A stretch of DNA of 64,000 bases from Bradyrhizobium cosmicum (lineage in GTDB: Bacteria; Pseudomonadota; Alphaproteobacteria; Rhizobiales; Xanthobacteraceae). Below, one piece after another: positions 60,274-64,000 of this stretch. The stretch spans positions 2,232,001 to 2,296,000 of the forward strand of contig NZ_CP041656.2 in the NCBI RefSeq assembly GCF_007290395.2, in the 5' to 3' direction. The notes beneath the pieces are model-generated. The model was not told where the DNA came from. It saw nothing but the letters and a program-made list of their open reading frames with translations, and did no database searches. The position numbers and the translations under genes were made by a program. Position 1 is the first letter of the stretch. Each line of letters begins with the position of its first letter.

Positions 60274-61593
60274 CTAACCCGCGGTCACGTCCACCAACTC
60301 GCCGCCGTCGAGCACCTTGGCCGCTTTTTCGCGGTCGAGGTCGCCTTCCCAGGCCGCGACCACCACCGTCGCCACGCAATTGCCGGTGAGGTTGCCGACC
60401 GCGCGGGCCATGCCGATGAACCAGTCGACCGAGAGCACCAGAACGAGGCCGATCGCGGGAATGCTCGGCACCGCGTTCAGCGTCGCCGCCAGGATCACAA
60501 TCGCCGAGCCCGGAACGCCATGCGCGCCCTTTGACGTGATCAGGGATACCCCGAGCACCAGCAGGAGGTCGCCGAAGGACAGCGGCGTGTTGGTGGCCTG
60601 CGCGATGAAGACGACGGCCAGCGTGAGGTAGATGGAGAAGGCATCGAGGTTGAAGGAGTAGCCGGTCGGGATGACGAGCCCGACGACGGAATCCTTCACG
60701 CCCATCCGTTCCAGCTTCTTCATGATCTGGGGCAGCACGGCGTCGGAGGAGGCGGTTGCGAGCACGATGGTCAGCTCCTCGCGCAGGTAGGAAAGGAATT
60801 TGAGGATGTTGATTCCGGCCAGCGCCATCACGCCGCCGAGCACGCCGAGCACGAAGATGCCGACCGAGACGTAGAACAGCGCCACCAGCGAGACGAGCTG
60901 CTTGAGCGAGCCGACACCATATTTTCCGACGGTGTAGGCGACCGCGCCGAGCACGCCCAGTGGAGCAATCCTAACAATGAGCCCCATGACGCGGAACAGC
61001 ACGGTGGAGGCGGCGTCGATGATCGAGGTGACGAGCTTGCCCTTCTCGCCGCCGACCAGTGCGAGGCCGACGCCGAACAGGACCGCGAAGAACAGCACCT
61101 GGAGCACGTCATTGCGCGACAGCGCATCGAACGAGGTGGTCGGGATGACGTTGAGCAGGAAGGAGCCGATGCCGCCGCCCTGGAGCTTGTGGGCGTTGTC
61201 GGCATAGGTATTGAGCGCCTTTGCGTCGAGCGTCGAGGGATCGATGTTCATGCCATGGCCGGGGCCGAACAGGTAGGCCAGGATGAGACCTACCACGAGA
61301 GCCACCGTGGTCATCACCTCGAAATAAATCAACGCCTTGACGCCGACCCGGCCGACCTTCTTGAGGTCGCCGGCGCCGGCAATGCCATGCACGACAACGC
61401 AGAACACGATGGGTGCCACGATCATCGAGATCAGCTTCAGGAAGGCGTCGCTGAGGATTTTCAGGCCGATGGCAAAGTCGGGGACAACCATGCCGAGGAT
61501 GATGCCGAGGATCAGAGCGGCAAGAACCTGGACGAACAGCGAGGTGTAAAGCGGCTTTGGCTCGGCGGCGGGTGCCGCGGCAATGCTTGACAT
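60274..61593 (-). CDS. dctA: C4-dicarboxylate transporter DctA
   Basis: 439 residues of the DAACS family (proton- or sodium-coupled uptake of succinate, malate, fumarate). Helices from YTSLFVQVLAALILGIILGMV; conserved motifs IPTGYSFNLDAFSIYLTLAVVFIAQA, LITSKGAHGVPGSAIVIL and DWFIGMARAVGNLTGNCVATVVVA are intact. In rhizobia DctA feeds bacteroids and is switched on by DctB/DctD with sigma-54; those regulators are not beside it here but a matching promoter is. Confidence 0.95.
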   Translation of the reverse strand: MSSIAAAPAAEPKPLYTSLFVQVLAALILGIILGMVVPDFAIGLKILSDAFLKLISMIVAPIVFCVVVHGIAGAGDLKKVGRVGVKALIYFEVMTTVALVVGLILAYLFGPGHGMNIDPSTLDAKALNTYADNAHKLQGGGIGSFLLNVIPTTSFDALSRNDVLQVLFFAVLFGVGLALVGGEKGKLVTSIIDAASTVLFRVMGLIVRIAPLGVLGAVAYTVGKYGVGSLKQLVSLVALFYVSVGIFVLGVLGGVMALAGINILKFLSYLREELTIVLATASSDAVLPQIMKKLERMGVKDSVVGLVIPTGYSFNLDAFSIYLTLAVVFIAQATNTPLSFGDLLLVLGVSLITSKGAHGVPGSAIVILAATLNAVPSIPAIGLVLVLSVDWFIGMARAVGNLTGNCVATVVVAAWEGDLDREKAAKVLDGGELVDVTAG

Positions 61594-61636
61594 GATAGCT
61601 CCCCGTTTCTGACGACGTCTCGATTGTCAAAAAGGA

Positions 61637-61652
61637 GCAACTAACGTGCCAG
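61637..61652 (-). promoter_or_regulatory. sigma-54 promoter for dctA
   Basis: Minus-strand TGGCACGTTAGTTGCT matches TGGCACRNNNNTTGCW at every defined base. It lies 44-59 bases before the dctA ATG, as in other rhizobial dctA genes, which depend on RpoN and DctD. Confidence 0.85.
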
Positions 61653-61775
61653 ATTGTCGCGGCAATTTCGGAATGCATGCAGGATGTCGCAAGAACCAGG
61701 GATTTTGCTGCGCGGCTTCCCATTTGTAAGTTGGCACGGGAGGCGTTATGTCCCGGTTTTTCGGATAGGCTCGAT

Positions 61776-62525
61776 ATGACAATCTCGAATGAGGAAGATC
61801 TCGTCCGCCTGAAAGAGGTCGGGCGCATCGTCGCCAATACCCTCGAGGCGATGGGCAAGGCTCTCGAACCGGGCATGACCACCTCTGAACTCGACCAGTT
61901 CGGACGAAAACTCCTGGAGGCCTCCGGGGCACGTTCGGCGCCGGAGCTCGCCTACGACTTCCCTGGAGCCACATGCATCAGCGTCAACGAGGAGGTCGCT
62001 CATGGCATCCCAAGTGCCCGACGGATCGAGCGTGGTGACCTCGTCAACATCGACGTTTCGGCCGAGAAGAATGGCTTCTTCGCGGATACGGGGGCCTCGT
62101 TCGCCGTTCCACCCGTGGCCCGTTCGATCGAACGTCTTTGCAGGGATGGTCGGCGGGCGATGTGGACGGGCCTGCGGCAGGTTGGAGCCGGCAGGCCGAT
62201 TGCCGGCATCGGTCAGGCCATCGGGACCTTTGCGCGGAAGAATGGCTATACGCTCGTCAAGAATCTCGCCAGTCACGGCGTCGGGTTGTCGCTCCATGAG
62301 GAGCCGACGGAGATCGCAACTTGGCCTGATCCCTCCGAGCGTCGCATCATGAGCGATGGCCTGGTGTTTACCGTCGAACCATTCCTGTCCTTTGGTGCGG
62401 AGTGGGCCGAGGATGGCGATGATCCATGGACGCTGTACAGCAACCCCGAGGCGCCTACCGTTCAGTACGAACACACCGTCATCGCAACCAGAAACGGACC
62501 TTTGGTCGTTACGCTGGCCGGTTGA
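61776..62525 (+). CDS. map: type I methionine aminopeptidase
   Basis: 249 residues. Metal-site features: NIDVSAEKNGFFADTGASF (the two Asp), SHGVGLSLHEEP (His) and FTVEPFLSFG and the late Glu in QYEHTV. Removes N-terminal Met from new proteins. Slightly less like the housekeeping MetAP: the substrate loop (DGDDPWTLYS) differs, so this may be a second copy. Divergent from dctA. Confidence 0.88.
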   Translation: MTISNEEDLVRLKEVGRIVANTLEAMGKALEPGMTTSELDQFGRKLLEASGARSAPELAYDFPGATCISVNEEVAHGIPSARRIERGDLVNIDVSAEKNGFFADTGASFAVPPVARSIERLCRDGRRAMWTGLRQVGAGRPIAGIGQAIGTFARKNGYTLVKNLASHGVGLSLHEEPTEIATWPDPSERRIMSDGLVFTVEPFLSFGAEWAEDGDDPWTLYSNPEAPTVQYEHTVIATRNGPLVVTLAG

Positions 62526-62609
62526 GGCAACCAGCGCGACGGGTCTTCAGTGGCGCAAGGGGTTTTCATCCACGCGATCGTGCAGACCCGTTGCGCATGG
62601 ACAATCTCA

Positions 62610-62831
62610 TCATGCAACGAGATCCAGTAGCCGGCACGATCCACGCACCAGCACCTTGCGGCCCGTCGGCGTCATCGTCGGCACGCCATCGCTGACGACG
62701 ACGAGGCCGAGCTTGACCAGTCCTTCAATGAGATAGGCTTTCGAGTGGCGGCCGTTCGATACCGGATTGCGAAGTCTGCGCAGCGCTTCCCACTGGTCCG
62801 GCGAAAGATCGAAGTCGACGTCGTTGCTCAT
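62610..62831 (-). CDS. small conserved hypothetical protein, winged-helix-like
   Basis: 73 residues (MSNDVDFDLSPDQWEALRRLRNP…), with two helices and a C-terminal beta part (LVKLGLVVVSDGVPTMTPTGRKVLVRG) that suggest a small winged-helix or DNA-binding fold. As I recall, widespread in Bradyrhizobium. Convergent with map. Confidence 0.65.
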   Translation of the reverse strand: MSNDVDFDLSPDQWEALRRLRNPVSNGRHSKAYLIEGLVKLGLVVVSDGVPTMTPTGRKVLVRGSCRLLDLVA

Positions 62832-63182
62832 GTTGCCTCAAGCGATGGTGCCGTTCGCGCGCCCCTGTTAGCGGCGCAGCATGAAGACCTTGCGACGACA
62901 ATGAGTCCGGAATCCGGTGAGCTCTCTGGAACGTCTCTTCACAAATTGCCGCGCATCGTTGCGTCACAAGAGTTAAGATCGCTCAGATGCAAATATCGTC
63001 ACAGACGCAGATAACTTATTGATGATCGAAAGTTGATGTTGCGCTGCAGTTGCCGCGGTGCATGGGAAGTGTTGCTGTCCCATTCTGCGTCGTGATAGGC
63101 CCAGCAATGATGAGGCGCGACGTTCGGGACTCTGCTAGGCTGACCTGCGGAGAATGGCTTCACACGACAGGAGTGTGAGTGC
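62832..63182. other. 351-bp intergenic region, nothing identified
   Basis: No open frame with a ribosome site, no long inverted repeat, and no promoter motif I can support. It contains the probable 5' regions of both flanking small genes. Confidence 0.5.
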
Positions 63183-63365
63183 ATGAAAAGGCTGATTGAA
63201 ATTCGCAGTCAGGAATTTCTGTGCCGTGAACGCGCCGCGCGGGATTCGGAGCGTCGAATGTTCTGGCTTGCGCAGGCCCAGGAATGGGAGCAGCGCGCGC
63301 TCGATGAAATCGCCTATCACTTTCGCGAGTGCAATCTCGCGCAGGCTGAGCTAAACGCTGCCTGA
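63183..63365 (+). CDS. small helical conserved protein
   Basis: 60 residues (MKRLIEIRSQEFLCRERAARDSERRMFWLAQAQEWEQRALDEIAYHF…), a charged coiled-coil-like helix. AGGAG lies about ten bases upstream. As I recall, small proteins like this are common in Bradyrhizobium. Function unknown. Confidence 0.6.
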   Translation: MKRLIEIRSQEFLCRERAARDSERRMFWLAQAQEWEQRALDEIAYHFRECNLAQAELNAA

Positions 63366-63384
63366 TGCCGGAACCTATCACGCT

Positions 63385-64000
63385 TTACTGATAAGTCGCC
63401 ACGATATCGGATACCGCGCGCTCGAGCTGCTGCGCGGTGGCACATTGGCGCACGACGGTGCAAAAGGTCGCATAGCGCGGCATCTCGGAATCGCCAAAGC
63501 CCCAGGCGAGCCGTCCTTCGGGATTGAGCCAGACCAGCCGCTTCGACCGCTCGGAAATGCGGCGGAGGATGTCGGCGCGCGGATCGAGATTGTTGCTGCG
63601 GGCATCGCCGAGCACGATCACCGTGGTCTGCGGCGTCAGTGTGCTCATGAACTCCTTCTCGAAATCGACCAGAGAGGAGCCGTAGTCCGACGAGCCGAAG
63701 CCGACCTTGGACATGATCTCGGCCATCGCCTCTTCCGGCGACTTCTTCTCCAGGATCTCGCTGACCTCGATCAGGTGCGAGGAGAAAGCGAAGGAGTGGA
63801 CGTCGTCGACCACCTCGTGCAGCGAGTGAATCAGGAGCAGGAAGAAGTCAGAGACCTGCGCGACCGAGCCGGAGACGTCGCAGATTGCCACGATCCTCGG
63901 CCGGTCGCGATGCTTGCGCTTCCATGCCGTGAGGAAGGGCACGCTGCCCCAGGCTGCGTTGCGGCGGATCGTGCGGCGGACGTCGAGATGGCCGCGGCGC
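63385..64000 (-). CDS. CoxE-like VWA-domain protein (partial, N-terminus off the right edge)
   Basis: The frame is open from the right edge (reading …GHLDVRRTIRRNAAWGSVPFLTAWKRKH…) into a VWA domain with MIDAS DVSGS, the Thr/Ser partner in FGSSDYGSSL and ILGDARSN-type aspartate (VIVLGDARSNNLDP). The VWA part with a preceding LDVRRTIRR segment fits CoxE proteins that work with a MoxR-type AAA ATPase to mature metalloenzymes. No such ATPase is in the window. An internal Met at 63942 is not the real start. Confidence 0.85.
   Translation of the reverse strand, partial: RRGHLDVRRTIRRNAAWGSVPFLTAWKRKHRDRPRIVAICDVSGSVAQVSDFFLLLIHSLHEVVDDVHSFAFSSHLIEVSEILEKKSPEEAMAEIMSKVGFGSSDYGSSLVDFEKEFMSTLTPQTTVIVLGDARSNNLDPRADILRRISERSKRLVWLNPEGRLAWGFGDSEMPRYATFCTVVRQCATAQQLERAVSDIVATYQ

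Noticed and set aside
1..64000. CRISPR array, prophage, integron or transposon
   Set aside because: No short direct-repeat arrays, integrase, transposase or phage structural gene was found; the repeats seen are palindromic intergenic elements.

Overview
The window looks like a chromosomal segment of a high-GC alphaproteobacterium, most likely Bradyrhizobium or a close relative. Reasons: alpha-type gene content, the 'GTCATGCCCGGGC…' and 'CGTCATTGCGAGC…' palindromic repeats typical of that group, a lanmodulin, and many small proteins of a kind I associate with Bradyrhizobium. No tRNA, rRNA, transposase, phage gene or CRISPR array was seen.

Region 1 (1-21.4 kb) is a lanthanide/PQQ alcohol-oxidation island. 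A PQQ alcohol dehydrogenase with the lanthanide-type D-x-D active-site pair runs off the left edge. It is divergent from a clear lanmodulin gene (four EF-hand loops, three with Pro at position 2), which is followed by a stand-alone pqqA and an outer-membrane barrel. Next come a NitT/TauT-like ABC system, the 'quinoprotein relay' pair (SoxYZ-like carrier and MBL hydrolase), a XoxJ-like binding protein with a CxxxCW protein, and a five-gene ABC-2 exporter/uptake operon of the lut/ped type (binding protein, beta-propeller, ATPase, permease, exported protein). S-formylglutathione hydrolase, a NarL-type response regulator divergent from its histidine kinase, and a TonB-dependent receptor complete it. 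Together these could import a lanthanide across both membranes, buffer it in the periplasm, feed it to the dehydrogenase and dispose of formaldehyde as formate.

Region 2 (21.5-36 kb) is mixed housekeeping and accessory DNA: small conserved proteins, a secreted hydrolase, a GrlR-like protein, a Tat-exported GH1 beta-glucosidase, a thiolase, an HU-like protein, an hsp20-lon heat-shock operon (with a 51-aa basic ORF behind lon), a YciF-like protein, MarC, a class II aldolase and a ClC channel with CBS domains. A gene-poor kilobase at 36-37 kb holds structured repeats.

Region 3 (37.3-58.8 kb) is a purine/ureide/biuret nitrogen-scavenging region: DUF3830, PuuE allantoinase, a UraD-UraH fusion, an XdhD-like molybdenum hydroxylase with its FAD subunit, an 8-oxoguanine-deaminase-like amidohydrolase, two complete BMP-type nucleobase/nucleoside ABC transporters, a Tsx-like outer-membrane channel, a CDA-fold deaminase, a biuret amidohydrolase and allantoate amidohydrolase. 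Several transcription units have sequences upstream that fit sigma-54 (-24/-12) promoters, which suggests nitrogen control.

Region 4 (58.9-64 kb) has an unrecognised 454-aa protein, dctA with an excellent sigma-54 promoter, a methionine aminopeptidase, two small proteins and a CoxE-like VWA protein cut by the right edge. All calls are from reading the sequence; no database search was run.
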